From: JAQUCI01 sp034932685
GTDB lineage: Bacteria; Bacillota_I; Bacilli_A; Erysipelotrichales; Erysipelotrichaceae
Length of the DNA: 64,000 nt
Assembly (NCBI GenBank): GCA_034932685.1
Contig: JAYFOM010000008.1
Location: 62,001-126,000, forward strand
Direction of reading: 5' to 3'
Positions within the stretch are counted from its first letter, which is position 1, and every line of letters begins with the position of its first letter. Positions 26,436 through 36,750 of the stretch are shown piece by piece. The notes beneath the pieces were generated by a model, which saw only the letters and a list, made by a program, of their open reading frames with translations, had not been told where the DNA came from and ran no database searches. A program made the translations under genes and the position numbers.

Positions 26436-29003
26436 ATGAAAACTAAGATCATGACAATAATCGCTGAACCAATTAAGCGTTTAGATATATTTAAACAACT
26501 TTTAAGCCACAAAGATGGCCTTATTGATGTTGAGGTATTACCACTCAATATTTGGTTAAATAAGCAAACTGAGCATCAAAATGATACTACTTTAGATTTA
26601 ATAAATTGTTATAGCACAATAACTGACCAAGCAAATCATTTTCCTATCTTGAAAAAAGCAATCGCTTTTGTCTCTTTCACTCAAGAAATATTATCCTTTA
26701 TTTATAACATGAAAGAATATGATATCTCTTTAGATCAATTACCAAGCGATACCTTGCTAAACAAAGAAATTAAAGCGATCATCACTCTTTTTTTAACCCT
26801 CATCCCTAACTACTTAAGCAATAGTGAAAAGATTAAGCAACTGACTACACTTGATGATGTTTGGCTTTATCCTACTTATCACGCTGATATCGCAAGTAGA
26901 AAACAATTTGAACAACTATATGCACTAAATGCTTTACCCTATCACATACCTGAAATAGCCAATCAACAATTATCACTCTTTTATGGTTTAAACAAGCGTA
27001 AAGAATGTGAAGGCTTAGCCCAATACTTGATCACTAATAATATTAACTTAAGTGATACGATCATAGCTTTAGCTAACCCAGAAGAGTATCAACCTTGGAT
27101 AAAAAGTGTCTTAGAGCGCTATCATATACCATATGATTTACAACTTGATAAAGATGTTTTAATAATGGTACAACGCTACCTTAAGCTCTTAGAACTGATC
27201 ATAAGTCCCGATCAAGCAAAGCTGCTTGATTGTATAAGTAATCATTGTTTTAATGGTTATTTTAAAGAATTTGTTGATCTTATCAAGCTAAAAAACTTAC
27301 CATTTGATGCTTGCTTAACACCATTAAGCGCAATCACTGATATTAAAGCGATGTTTTTAACAAGTGAGATTGATAATCTAAATCACTTGATTACTAAAGC
27401 TCAGCCCCAACAAGCTGAACTATTACCCGTATTAAGCAAGATCAACTCATGCGAAAATAACGCCCAAAGCCAAGCGGAGTTAGCTTATCAACTCTTACTT
27501 GATTTAGAGTTAAGTGAACAAGAAAAAACAGAAGTTTATTTGATAAAAGATTTCTTGAACAGTTATTTAAATAAGATCAATAACATTGCTTTACTAACCT
27601 ATCTATTGAAAAATATAAGAAGTAAAAAAAGCGACACTAATAATAATGAACTACTTATAACAACTCTTGATCAAGTCGTTGGCTTAAAGCGTAAATATCT
27701 TTTCTTACTAGGTGCTGATAGTAGCGCTTTCCCAAAACTTAACTACCACAATGGGGTAATCGATGAAGCGTATTATGAAAAACTGCTTTATCCAAAGAAG
27801 GATGAACGTTATCGCTTTACCATCAATGAGATCAAAAAGTGCTTTAATTATTGTGATCACTTATTCATATCATACGCATATGGTGATTTTGCTGGTAAAA
27901 CTAAGAAAATCTCCTTTGAGCTTGAACAAATGATCAAAGATTATCCCAAGACTGACTTTAAAGAATGGCCATTGATTGAAAATGATAAGCTTGATTATAT
28001 TGTTCACACTCTTAATACTAAGCTTAGTCAATCGATATTCTTTAAAAATAATACGCTCTATGGTTCAATATCTTCCTTTGAGAGATATTTTAATTGTCCA
28101 TATCAGTATTTTATTCAATATGGTTTAAAGGTCAATGATTTTCAAGAAGGTATAAGCGCCGCTTCCGTAGGCAATATCTTGCATGGTATAATGCATTATC
28201 TTGTAAGCAACTATCATGATGATTATGATAAGCTAGATGATATAGTGATCAAATCAATAATCGAACAAGCCTTTTCTGATCTAACTTTACTTTATCCTTA
28301 TGATCAAAACCTGATCACTGTTTTAAAGCGTAATTTCTTTGCCTTGTTTATTCGTTGTTATAAAGATATGCAACGACTAAACAAAGATGATACCTTTAGA
28401 CCACTGACAAGCGAACACGACTTCATTCAAGAAATCAAGCTAGATGATATAAACATTAGCCTAAAAGGCATCATTGATAGAATTGATGTTACTAGTGATA
28501 CCTATCGTATCATTGATTATAAATCATCTGAGCATAAACTAAATGAAACGAAATTTAAAAATGGCCAACAACTTCAACTTTTGACCTATTTGTGGTTAAT
28601 GCAAGAACAACTTCAGAAACAACCAGAAGGTGCTTATTACTATCGTTTTGATAATAGTAAAACTGATGTGCTGCCATTAAAGTTTTCAAAACAATCACAT
28701 ACACTTACTGAATATGATCAAGATAATTGGTTTGAAGAGTATCAGAAAAAACATCAGTATGATGGTTGGCACTTCATTAAGAAAACTGAACCCGATAAAA
28801 ATGTTAAAGATCTAACATGGTTAGATGAGCAATTATCAACGCTATATCGTCAATTAGCACAAGAATTAAGCCACGGCAATATCGCACCTAAACCAATTAA
28901 AGATGCTTGTAAATATTGTTTATACTTAGGTATCTGTCAATATTATGCAAAAGATAAGATCATAGAAGAAGAGGAGGGTGATGATAATGACGTGGAGTAT
29001 TGA
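26436..29003 (+). CDS. addB: AddB/RexB subunit of the double-strand break repair nuclease
   Basis: 855 aa from ATG 26436 (AGAGGA site), clearly shorter than the roughly 1150 aa usual for AddB. The C-terminal PD-(D/E)XK nuclease has LKGIIDRIDVTSDTYRIIDY followed by KSSE. Iron-sulfur cysteines are present in FNCPYQY and as C-x2-C-x5-C in CKYCLYLGIC. No Walker A is visible at the N-terminus, a feature shared with RexB. Works with AddA to process broken DNA ends for RecA. Overlaps addA. Confidence 0.88.
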   Translation: MKTKIMTIIAEPIKRLDIFKQLLSHKDGLIDVEVLPLNIWLNKQTEHQNDTTLDLINCYSTITDQANHFPILKKAIAFVSFTQEILSFIYNMKEYDISLDQLPSDTLLNKEIKAIITLFLTLIPNYLSNSEKIKQLTTLDDVWLYPTYHADIASRKQFEQLYALNALPYHIPEIANQQLSLFYGLNKRKECEGLAQYLITNNINLSDTIIALANPEEYQPWIKSVLERYHIPYDLQLDKDVLIMVQRYLKLLELIISPDQAKLLDCISNHCFNGYFKEFVDLIKLKNLPFDACLTPLSAITDIKAMFLTSEIDNLNHLITKAQPQQAELLPVLSKINSCENNAQSQAELAYQLLLDLELSEQEKTEVYLIKDFLNSYLNKINNIALLTYLLKNIRSKKSDTNNNELLITTLDQVVGLKRKYLFLLGADSSAFPKLNYHNGVIDEAYYEKLLYPKKDERYRFTINEIKKCFNYCDHLFISYAYGDFAGKTKKISFELEQMIKDYPKTDFKEWPLIENDKLDYIVHTLNTKLSQSIFFKNNTLYGSISSFERYFNCPYQYFIQYGLKVNDFQEGISAASVGNILHGIMHYLVSNYHDDYDKLDDIVIKSIIEQAFSDLTLLYPYDQNLITVLKRNFFALFIRCYKDMQRLNKDDTFRPLTSEHDFIQEIKLDDINISLKGIIDRIDVTSDTYRIIDYKSSEHKLNETKFKNGQQLQLLTYLWLMQEQLQKQPEGAYYYRFDNSKTDVLPLKFSKQSHTLTEYDQDNWFEEYQKKHQYDGWHFIKKTEPDKNVKDLTWLDEQLSTLYRQLAQELSHGNIAPKPIKDACKYCLYLGICQYYAKDKIIEEEEGDDNDVEY

Positions 29004-32000
29004 ACAAGCTTTAGCGATTAATCTTACTGGCAAAAACATTACCGTTAGTGCTGGGGCTGGTGCGGGTAAAACAGCGGTTTTAATTGCACGTTTAACTAAA
29101 CGCATTATTGAAGATCAAATTAGTGTTGAAAACATCCTTGCGATCACCTTTACAGAAGCCGCTGCTAATGAGATTAAAAAACGATTAACAAAGAGTTTAT
29201 CAGATTGTTATAAAACTAACCCAAGTGACTATATCGCTAAGCAATTAGCTTTGCTTGCTAGTGCTAATATCTCAACCATTCACTCTTTCTGCCTTTATAT
29301 CATTAAAAACTATTACTATGTTTTAGGCTTAGATAAAAACATTACAGCAAACATTCTAGACCCTGCAATGGCAAGCTACTATAAGCAGCGAGCAGTAAAA
29401 GCCGCCTTAGCTGAGTTGATGAGTGATCCTGAGTTTGACGAACTATTCCGCTTAACCACCAACAATGACCCTTCAATGTTAAGAGTTAAATCAACGATCA
29501 TTGAGCTTGCTCAAAAGGCATTGGCCTCAGGCGCCTCTGATATGTGGCTTGATCAAGCACTTACTAACTTTAAGCGCTTTGATAGTATAAGCGATTTACC
29601 GATAACAATTAAAGATATTTTCTGGGAAATGATTACTGATAATTATCAACAATACTTAGATAATCTAGAATTACTAGCATCAAATATCAGTGATACGTCA
29701 CAAATGGCAATAATGCAATCACGATTAACCCATGCGCGATCAATTAAAGATTTCATCACAATGCAAGATTACCCTGCTTATCGTAAAGCCTATCTTGAAA
29801 ATGTTAAGTTGAAGATAACAATCAAACGCACTGATGATGCGCGACACTATCTATCTGCTGCTGAGAGTGCTTTTAAGGATATAAGTGACTATCTTTATCC
29901 ACAAGATATCTATCTTAATGATCTAAACTTTTTATACCCTGCCGCCAACATATTAGTTAAGCTTACCAAAGCATACATCCATCATTACGACTTTATCAAG
30001 ACAAACCTTAAGTTGATGGATTTTGATGATATGGAAATGATGGCTTTAAAAATACTTAGCGAGAACAACGCTTTAATTGCTAATCAAATCAAACAACATT
30101 TTAGTGATATATTAGTTGATGAATATCAAGATACCAACATTATCCAAGATAAGATAATTAATCTTGTTAGTAATGGCAGTAATGTTTTTAGAGTTGGTGA
30201 TGTAAAACAGTCTATTTATCGCTTTCGTAATGCTCAACCGATGATCATGTCGGCTTTAATAAATAAACCTACTGAAAATCATGAAGTTATCTTTTTAAAG
30301 GAAAATTATCGTTCCAAGCAAAGTATCATTGATTTTAACAATGCTCTTTTTAAACAACTACTAAATATAAAACAGCTTAATAATCGCTTTACTGAAAGCA
30401 ATCTTGGTTTAGTTGGTATCCCCAAACAACATACTGATAATTGTCCGGTTGAACTGCATTACCTTGATATTATTGATGAAGATACTAACAATAATCAGCT
30501 TAAAGCTGGCTACATCGCCTATAAGATTAAAGAACTGCATGTGAAAGATAAAGTCAAATATGGTGATATTTGCATATTAGTCACAACTCACTTAATAAAA
30601 GACACCATTAGAAGACAACTTGAATATCGTGATATCCCTGTTTATGGTAAGGGTTCAGCTGGCTTGTTTAAGTCACGTGGTGTTCTTGCGGTTTTAAATT
30701 ACCTTAGCTTGATAAATGATTTAGATGATAGTATAGCCTTGCTTGGTGTTTTAGTATCTTTTTATCAGTTTACCGATGATCAACTTGCACTATTAAAGCT
30801 AAATGATGCCAACTTATTTATTGCTTTAAAGAATCTATTTCCTGATGTTTATGAAAGCATCATAAAGATCAAATCCTTATACGGTAGTGTTTTGCTTAGT
30901 GAGTTAGTGGCTTCTATTTTATTAGTGAATGATTTCTATGAACTTCAAAACAATCAGAAACAACAAGCCAATATCGATTTGTTGTTTGAAACGATCAATA
31001 CCTATCAACTTACATCAGGTAGTATTGATGGCTTTTTAGAGCTGATCAATGCTCAAGAAGATAAAGACGCTAATGAAGCCTTAGCGATCAGTGAAGAGGA
31101 TGATGTCGTAAAGATCATGACCATTCACCAATCCAAGGGTCTTCAGTTTAAACATGTCTTCTTCTTTAGTATCAATAGAACAAATGCCAAAAGAAGTGAT
31201 TCCTTAATATATAGTCACAATGATATTGGCTTTTCACTGCCATTGATCGATAAACCTTATCGTTATCAACGTATTGATTTGATCAAGCTAGCTATAAAAC
31301 AAAAAGAATTCAATGAAGACTTAGCTGAACGTTTAAGAAATCTCTATGTTGCTTTAACTAGAAGTCAACAATATCTCTATATAATAGATATAATGCCCAA
31401 AATTGAAGACGGTAGTCTTGATCTTGCTTTTCTAAGAAAGAATAATTTTACTTCATGGATTTTTAAAGCACTAGCCAATGTTCCAAATAATCTTTATAAG
31501 ATCATCAACGTCGATAATCCTTGGGCTTTTGATGAAACCGCAAAAATTGAACAAAAAAGTATTAATTATCCGCGCTATCAAAATAAGACCAATCTAACCA
31601 AGCTAACCTCACCATCAAAAACCAAACCAGCAAGTGATCATTTCACTCTTGATCTATCATCAAGATTAAAAGCTGATCAAATCGGTACTAAGCTACATGA
31701 ACTAATTGAAAGATTACCAAACGCTATTTGGTCAGATGTTGAACTTGATAAATATATTGATGATGAATTATTAGCCTATCGTGATCATTTAGTTGCATTT
31801 AATCATTCAGCTTTATATCAAAAGTGTCTGTTAATGGATATAAGAAAAGAAGTTCCCTTTGTGATCAAGGAAAATGATGAGTTTATCTATGGCATCATTG
31901 ATTTCTTAGCGATAAGTGATGAAGAGGCAATCATCATTGATTTTAAGAGTGATCGCAATGTTAATAGTGAAATTCTAATAGAACGTTATCAAAAACAATT

Positions 32001-32106
32001 AGCTTTATACCAAAAAGCGATCATGAAGATTTATCCCCAATTAAAAATCAAGGCATATGTTTATGCCTTGACTCTAAATGATTTTATAGATATGACTAAT
32101 CGTTAA
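28987..32106 (+). CDS. addA: AddA helicase-nuclease subunit
   Basis: 1039 aa. The ATG at 28987 has AGGAGG 9 bases upstream; GTG 28978 and ATG 28981 are alternatives. UvrD-type helicase motifs are Walker A SAGAGAGKTAVL (about 24-35), DEYQDTN, VKQSIYRFR, and TIHQSKGLQFKHVF. The C-terminal nuclease domain has GTKLHELIERL and AIIIDFKSD. The translocating partner of AddB in end resection; it also protects against phage DNA. Overlaps addB by 17 bases. Its 3' end overlaps that of prs on the other strand by 11 bases. Confidence 0.94.
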   Translation: MTWSIEQALAINLTGKNITVSAGAGAGKTAVLIARLTKRIIEDQISVENILAITFTEAAANEIKKRLTKSLSDCYKTNPSDYIAKQLALLASANISTIHSFCLYIIKNYYYVLGLDKNITANILDPAMASYYKQRAVKAALAELMSDPEFDELFRLTTNNDPSMLRVKSTIIELAQKALASGASDMWLDQALTNFKRFDSISDLPITIKDIFWEMITDNYQQYLDNLELLASNISDTSQMAIMQSRLTHARSIKDFITMQDYPAYRKAYLENVKLKITIKRTDDARHYLSAAESAFKDISDYLYPQDIYLNDLNFLYPAANILVKLTKAYIHHYDFIKTNLKLMDFDDMEMMALKILSENNALIANQIKQHFSDILVDEYQDTNIIQDKIINLVSNGSNVFRVGDVKQSIYRFRNAQPMIMSALINKPTENHEVIFLKENYRSKQSIIDFNNALFKQLLNIKQLNNRFTESNLGLVGIPKQHTDNCPVELHYLDIIDEDTNNNQLKAGYIAYKIKELHVKDKVKYGDICILVTTHLIKDTIRRQLEYRDIPVYGKGSAGLFKSRGVLAVLNYLSLINDLDDSIALLGVLVSFYQFTDDQLALLKLNDANLFIALKNLFPDVYESIIKIKSLYGSVLLSELVASILLVNDFYELQNNQKQQANIDLLFETINTYQLTSGSIDGFLELINAQEDKDANEALAISEEDDVVKIMTIHQSKGLQFKHVFFFSINRTNAKRSDSLIYSHNDIGFSLPLIDKPYRYQRIDLIKLAIKQKEFNEDLAERLRNLYVALTRSQQYLYIIDIMPKIEDGSLDLAFLRKNNFTSWIFKALANVPNNLYKIINVDNPWAFDETAKIEQKSINYPRYQNKTNLTKLTSPSKTKPASDHFTLDLSSRLKADQIGTKLHELIERLPNAIWSDVELDKYIDDELLAYRDHLVAFNHSALYQKCLLMDIRKEVPFVIKENDEFIYGIIDFLAISDEEAIIIDFKSDRNVNSEILIERYQKQLALYQKAIMKIYPQLKIKAYVYALTLNDFIDMTNR

Positions 32107-33052
32107 ACATTTCGTAGATATTACTTACCGGCGTCTCAAGTTGGATTGCTTCAATTGTCTTAGCTAACATATACGCAATTGATAGTATCTTAATCTTGGG
32201 ATGTCTTTTTTCAGGTGGTAAAGCGATCGTATTAGTCAAGACAATCTCTTTAATTGGTGAATTCTGAATGTTTTCCATTGCATTAGCCGATAAGACACCA
32301 TGAGTGCAACAGCAATATACATCTTTAGCACCTTTATCATAAAGCATCTTAACGCCACCTAAAAGTGAGCCACCGGTATCGATTATATCATCAATGACGA
32401 TAGCGGTTTTATTTTCAACATCACCAATCAAATTGATCGATTCAGCAACGTTTGGTTTCATACGTCTTTTATCAATAATAGCAACAGTTGATCCTGGTAA
32501 GCATTCAGCAAACTTACGAGCCCTTGTAGCGCCACCATGATCAGGAGAAACTACAACCATCTCCCCTTCAATATGTTTCGCTCTAAAATACTGACCAAAC
32601 AGCGATACCGCTGATAGATCATCATTGGGGATTTTAAAGAAGCCTTGAATTTGTGGTGCATGTAAATCAATGGTTACAACCCGATCTGCCCCTGATATCT
32701 CAAGCAAATCAGCCATCAATCTAGCCGTGATTGGTTGTCGTGGTCTGGCTTTACGGTCTTGACGAGCATAACCGAAGTAAGGAATTACACAAGTGATTGC
32801 TGCTGCTGAAGCTCTGCGACAAGCATCTAAAGCAATCAATAGTTCCATTACATTATTGGAGACAGGATTACAAGTTGATTGAATCAAGAATACATGTTTT
32901 CCTCTGACTGATTCTTCAGGCTCAATTAAGATTTCCCCATCTGCGAAATGATGAATCTTACATTTTCCCCGATTTATATTCATATAACTGCATATTTCCT
33001 CGGCCAACTCGACACTGCTTGATAATGCAAAGACACTTATTGCTTTATTCAT
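32096..33052 (-). CDS. prs: Ribose-phosphate pyrophosphokinase
   Basis: 318 aa, the expected length. Motifs: IHHFADGEI, VTIDLHAPQIQGFF (about 125-138) and the PRPP loop VIDDIIDTGGS (about 217-227). It makes PRPP from ribose-5-P and ATP for nucleotide, His and Trp synthesis. The start overlaps the glmU stop (TAATG), and AAGGAG lies 11 bases upstream. glmU-prs is a conserved pair in Bacillota. Confidence 0.97.
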   Translation of the reverse strand: MNKAISVFALSSSVELAEEICSYMNINRGKCKIHHFADGEILIEPEESVRGKHVFLIQSTCNPVSNNVMELLIALDACRRASAAAITCVIPYFGYARQDRKARPRQPITARLMADLLEISGADRVVTIDLHAPQIQGFFKIPNDDLSAVSLFGQYFRAKHIEGEMVVVSPDHGGATRARKFAECLPGSTVAIIDKRRMKPNVAESINLIGDVENKTAIVIDDIIDTGGSLLGGVKMLYDKGAKDVYCCCTHGVLSANAMENIQNSPIKEIVLTNTIALPPEKRHPKIKILSIAYMLAKTIEAIQLETPVSNIYEMFND

Positions 33053-34419
33053 TACTTTATTTTCTCCTTGTCCATGTATTTGATCCCATACCCCAACTTG
33101 TTTTCTTGGCGCGCTCTACCTATTGCCATTGCCCCTTCTTCAACATCTTTGGTAACGGTGGTTCCAGCCGCAACAACAGCTTTCTTTTTAACGGTTACCG
33201 GCGCAATTAAATTAACATTACAACCAATAAAGGTATCATCTTCAATAATGGTCCGCCATTTATTAACACCATCATAATTGACTGTAACTGTTCCACAACC
33301 AATATTGACATGTTTGCCTATTACCGCATCACCACAATAAGTTAAATGAGCACAATTACTATTACCACCAAATTCGGTGTTTTTAAACTCTACGAAGTTA
33401 CCTATGCGATTACCATCATGAATTATACAATTATTTCTTAAGTGAATCCATGGACCTAAGCGTACATTATTACCTATCTTAGAATCGGTGATTCTTGCAT
33501 TATCAATCACATTATCATCACCAATTTCACTATTTAAGATATAACAACCTGTTCTGATCACATTATTAGCACCAATCTTTGTTTTGCCTTCAATAAAGGT
33601 GTTAGGATAGATGATCGTATCCTCTTTGATGATGACATCCGCACCAATGAAAGTCATCTGAGGCTCAATTAGCGTAACACCATTTAGCATCAAGTTCAAG
33701 TTGATCTTGTTTTGAAGCCACTTATTAGCTAAGTAAAGTTCATAACGATCATTTATCCCCATCGCTTCATCAGGATCAGCGATCACGACCGCTTTAACCT
33801 TTTGATTAAAAGACAAGAAGATATCAACTAAATCAGTAATATAGTATTCACTTTGAGCATTATCATTCTTTAATAATGGTAAATATTCAAATAGCAAGCG
33901 ATTATCAAATGCATAAATACCAGTATTGATCTCATTGATCGCTTTTTGATTAAGATCACAATCTTTATTTTCAACTATTTTTAAAAAGTTACCCGCTTGA
34001 TCACGAATAATACGACCATATGCTTTAGGATCTTCTAAGATCGCAGATAAAACAACCATGCCACACCCCTTTACTTCTTCAAACATCATTTGATAAGTCT
34101 CAGGTTGGATCAAGGGACAATCCCCATTGATAACTAAAGTATATCCTTCTAAGTCAGCCAGCTGAGTAGCGTAACTAACAGCTTTACCCGTTCCACTTAG
34201 CTCTGTTTGGATGGCGTATTCACATTTGTCTTTAAGTTGCTCTTTAACTACCTCAGCACCATAACCAACAATGGTAACAACCTTATCAACATTGATTTTA
34301 TGTAAATTATCAACGATGTGTTCAACCATTGGCTTATCCAACACCTTATGCATTGGCTTTACTAACTTTGATTTCATACGCGTACCTTTACCGGCCGCCA
34401 TTATTATTGCTGATCTCAT
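33052..34419 (-). CDS. glmU: Bifunctional GlmU (UDP-GlcNAc synthesis)
   Basis: 455 aa from ATG 34419 (GGGGGT site). N-terminal uridylyltransferase with AAGKGTRMKSK (about 7-17) and a C-terminal left-handed beta-helix acetyltransferase (about 250-455) with the acetyl-CoA region VNYDGVNKWRT. It acetylates GlcN-1-P and couples it to UTP, giving the UDP-GlcNAc needed for peptidoglycan. Follows ispE by 45 bases. Confidence 0.96.
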   Translation of the reverse strand: MRSAIIMAAGKGTRMKSKLVKPMHKVLDKPMVEHIVDNLHKINVDKVVTIVGYGAEVVKEQLKDKCEYAIQTELSGTGKAVSYATQLADLEGYTLVINGDCPLIQPETYQMMFEEVKGCGMVVLSAILEDPKAYGRIIRDQAGNFLKIVENKDCDLNQKAINEINTGIYAFDNRLLFEYLPLLKNDNAQSEYYITDLVDIFLSFNQKVKAVVIADPDEAMGINDRYELYLANKWLQNKINLNLMLNGVTLIEPQMTFIGADVIIKEDTIIYPNTFIEGKTKIGANNVIRTGCYILNSEIGDDNVIDNARITDSKIGNNVRLGPWIHLRNNCIIHDGNRIGNFVEFKNTEFGGNSNCAHLTYCGDAVIGKHVNIGCGTVTVNYDGVNKWRTIIEDDTFIGCNVNLIAPVTVKKKAVVAAGTTVTKDVEEGAMAIGRARQENKLGYGIKYMDKEKIK

Positions 34420-34464
34420 ATTTACCCCCATAATCATTTTAACAAAATTACATCTAAATAGTGC

Positions 34465-35307
34465 TTAAATATCAACAATCTTTGCCTTTTTTACAAAGGG
34501 ATAGCGTCGATGAAAAGCCATTACTGCTTTATCAACGATTGTACTACTTTGCGTTATACCAATTACCGTAGAGCCACTACCTGACATCAATGCATGATCA
34601 AACCCAAAAGCAAGTAACTCTTCTTTGATCTTTTTTATCTCAGGGACTAGCGTAAAAGCGCTATTTTCTAAATCGTTAGCCATATTCGCCAGTATACCTT
34701 GATAATCACAAGCAATTAACATTTCCTTTAAGAGTAAAGCATTAGGATGAAGTAGTTTGTCATAATCAAGTTGTTCAAAAGCTCTTTTTGTTGATACTCC
34801 TCTTTTTGGTTTAACTAAAAATATGAAAAACGGACAGATAAAATCAAATGGTTCTACCTTATCACCAATACCTGATACATACGCTGGTTTATTAACAATA
34901 CAGTAAGGTACATCGGCTCCTATAGTCTTACCAAAAGCCATCATTTCATCAAGTGACATGTTTAATTCAAGTAAGGCGTTCAACGTTCTAATGACTGCAG
35001 CCGCATCAGCGCTACCCCCACCAAGCCCTGCTTGAGAAGGGATATTTTTATTTAGTTTAATCTTAAAATGATCATTAAAGCCATAAATAGCTCTTAGTCC
35101 ATTGATCGCTTTAATGATCGTATTACGTTCATCATTTGGTAAATAAACACGATTAGCCATGATTGATGTTTCAACATCAAAACTAAGGTCAATGGTATCA
35201 AATAAATCAATTGGCGCCATGATCATATTTAATTCATGATAACCATCCGGTAATCGCTCTTTAACATTCAAGCATAAATTTACTTTCGCATACGCTTTAA
35301 TCTTCAT
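34465..35307 (-). CDS. ispE: 4-diphosphocytidyl-2-C-methyl-D-erythritol kinase
   Basis: 280 aa from ATG 35307 (AGGTG site), giving the usual start MKIKAYAKVNLCLNV. GHMP-kinase motifs: PSQAGLGGGSADAAAVI (about 88-104) and a C-terminal SGSGSTVIG. It catalyses the ATP-dependent step of the MEP isoprenoid pathway. Overlaps ksgA by 11 bases. purR and spoVG, found between ispE and glmU in Bacillus, are absent. Confidence 0.95.
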   Translation of the reverse strand: MKIKAYAKVNLCLNVKERLPDGYHELNMIMAPIDLFDTIDLSFDVETSIMANRVYLPNDERNTIIKAINGLRAIYGFNDHFKIKLNKNIPSQAGLGGGSADAAAVIRTLNALLELNMSLDEMMAFGKTIGADVPYCIVNKPAYVSGIGDKVEPFDFICPFFIFLVKPKRGVSTKRAFEQLDYDKLLHPNALLLKEMLIACDYQGILANMANDLENSAFTLVPEIKKIKEELLAFGFDHALMSGSGSTVIGITQSSTIVDKAVMAFHRRYPFVKKAKIVDI

Positions 35308-36151
35308 ATTGCACCTGATAAAGACGAATAAAATCATTTAATACTAAGCTTTCAGCCCGTCTTTGTTTATCAATTCCAGTTTTAGCTAATAAAGCTAATA
35401 CTAAGCTTTCATCGTTATAGTAAGCTTTAAGATTATTATAGATCGTCTTTCTTCTTTGACTAAAACAAGCTTTTATCAAAGTGAAAAAGATTGATTGATC
35501 TATTTTATCCTTTTGTATTCTTTTTTTAAACTGGACAACTATTGACTCAACTGCCGGTTTGGGTATAAAGACATTACTGGATACCTTCATGACAGTAGTA
35601 ATTTCATATTGATACTGTAAGATAACTGATAAAGCGTTGTAGTCTTTGGTATTAGCCTTTGCCATAAAGCGCTCAGCCATTTCTTTTTGTACCATTAAAG
35701 TCATATATTCAATATCGATATCACTTTCAATTATCTTAAAGATAATCGCAGTTGTAATGTAATAAGGAAGATTAGCAGTAATAACTACTTTATCCACTTC
35801 TTTGATCAACGCTTGATAGTAATACTTAAGATCACAAAGCAAGAAATCCTGATTTATGATCGTAACATTATCATAACCATTTAATGTATCATCAAGCACA
35901 GTGATTAGCTTCTTATCAATCTCAAAGGCTAATACTTTCTTAGCAAGTTTCGCTAGTTGTTGCGTCAAAGCCCCAATACCAGGACCTATCTCAATTACCG
36001 CAGTATGCTCATCGATATAACTAGCTTGCGCGATTTTTGTTACAATCTTTGGTTCAATGATAAAATTCTGACCGAAACCCTTATTTGGATAAAGGTCATA
36101 TTGCTTTAAGATCGCTGTTGTTTTAGCAATCGTTGCGATATCTTCATTCAT
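35297..36151 (-). CDS. rsmA: 16S rRNA adenine dimethyltransferase RsmA/KsgA
   Basis: 284 aa. SAM-binding motif IEIGPGIGALTQQLA (about 48-62) and the catalytic NLPYYITT (about 118-125), typical of KsgA. It dimethylates two adjacent adenines near the 3' end of 16S rRNA. AAGGAG site; the start overlaps rnmV by 8 bases. Confidence 0.96.
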   Translation of the reverse strand: MNEDIATIAKTTAILKQYDLYPNKGFGQNFIIEPKIVTKIAQASYIDEHTAVIEIGPGIGALTQQLAKLAKKVLAFEIDKKLITVLDDTLNGYDNVTIINQDFLLCDLKYYYQALIKEVDKVVITANLPYYITTAIIFKIIESDIDIEYMTLMVQKEMAERFMAKANTKDYNALSVILQYQYEITTVMKVSSNVFIPKPAVESIVVQFKKRIQKDKIDQSIFFTLIKACFSQRRKTIYNNLKAYYNDESLVLALLAKTGIDKQRRAESLVLNDFIRLYQVQYED

Positions 36152-36683
36152 TGTCTGCTCCTTGTATGATCATCATTAATGTCTTGTAATCAATATCCAA
36201 CATGTTAAGACGCTTTAAAAATGTCTTACCATTACAATAACCGATATTCAAAGTTTCACTTAAGCGCTCTCTTATTTTAGTACTCTCAGTGCTACCAATC
36301 AAGTTTAATGTACGAAGTTGTTGATAATTAATAGTATCTTCTTTGGTTTGATAACTTACGAGATTTTCAAGGGCATTTAATATATCTGCCTTACTTGCGT
36401 GCTCTACGCCAACAAATGCTTGTTTTCGGGCTTTTTTAGCATTAATGAAGGCATTCTTACAATTAGGTACTGCTTCATTGATCTTTAATCTTATATAACT
36501 ACCTGGATAATCAGGATCAGTAAAGATAATCACCCCGGTTTGTGCTTGTGCCGCTTTAATCAAAGCAAGGGTTTTCTTACTGATATGAGTACCATTAGTG
36601 ATAATGTAATTAGCTTTAATGAAACTACTAAGTCTTACCACATCGTTTTTACCTTCGACTACGATAGTCTCTTTAATTTCCAT
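36144..36683 (-). CDS. rnmV: Ribonuclease M5
   Basis: 179 aa with a Toprim domain: IVVEGKNDV (about 7-15) and IIFTDPDYPGSYIR (about 52-65). It matures 5S rRNA in Bacillota. The ribosome site is weak. It begins just after the terminator of the G5/3D gene, so the rnmV-ksgA-ispE-glmU-prs unit probably has its own promoter, though I could not define one firmly. Confidence 0.93.
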   Translation of the reverse strand: MEIKETIVVEGKNDVVRLSSFIKANYIITNGTHISKKTLALIKAAQAQTGVIIFTDPDYPGSYIRLKINEAVPNCKNAFINAKKARKQAFVGVEHASKADILNALENLVSYQTKEDTINYQQLRTLNLIGSTESTKIRERLSETLNIGYCNGKTFLKRLNMLDIDYKTLMMIIQGADNE

Positions 36684-36708
36684 AACCCAATTTTAACATA
36701 CTTATAAA

Positions 36709-36737
36709 AGAAAAAACTATCGGCATACCGATAGTTT
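36709..36737 (-). terminator. Terminator of the G5/3D lipoprotein gene
   Basis: AAACTATCGG (36714-36723) and CCGATAGTTT (36728-36737) form a 10-bp stem with a 4-base loop, followed by T residues on the minus strand. Confidence 0.85.
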
Positions 36738-36750
36738 CTCAATTGATGTA

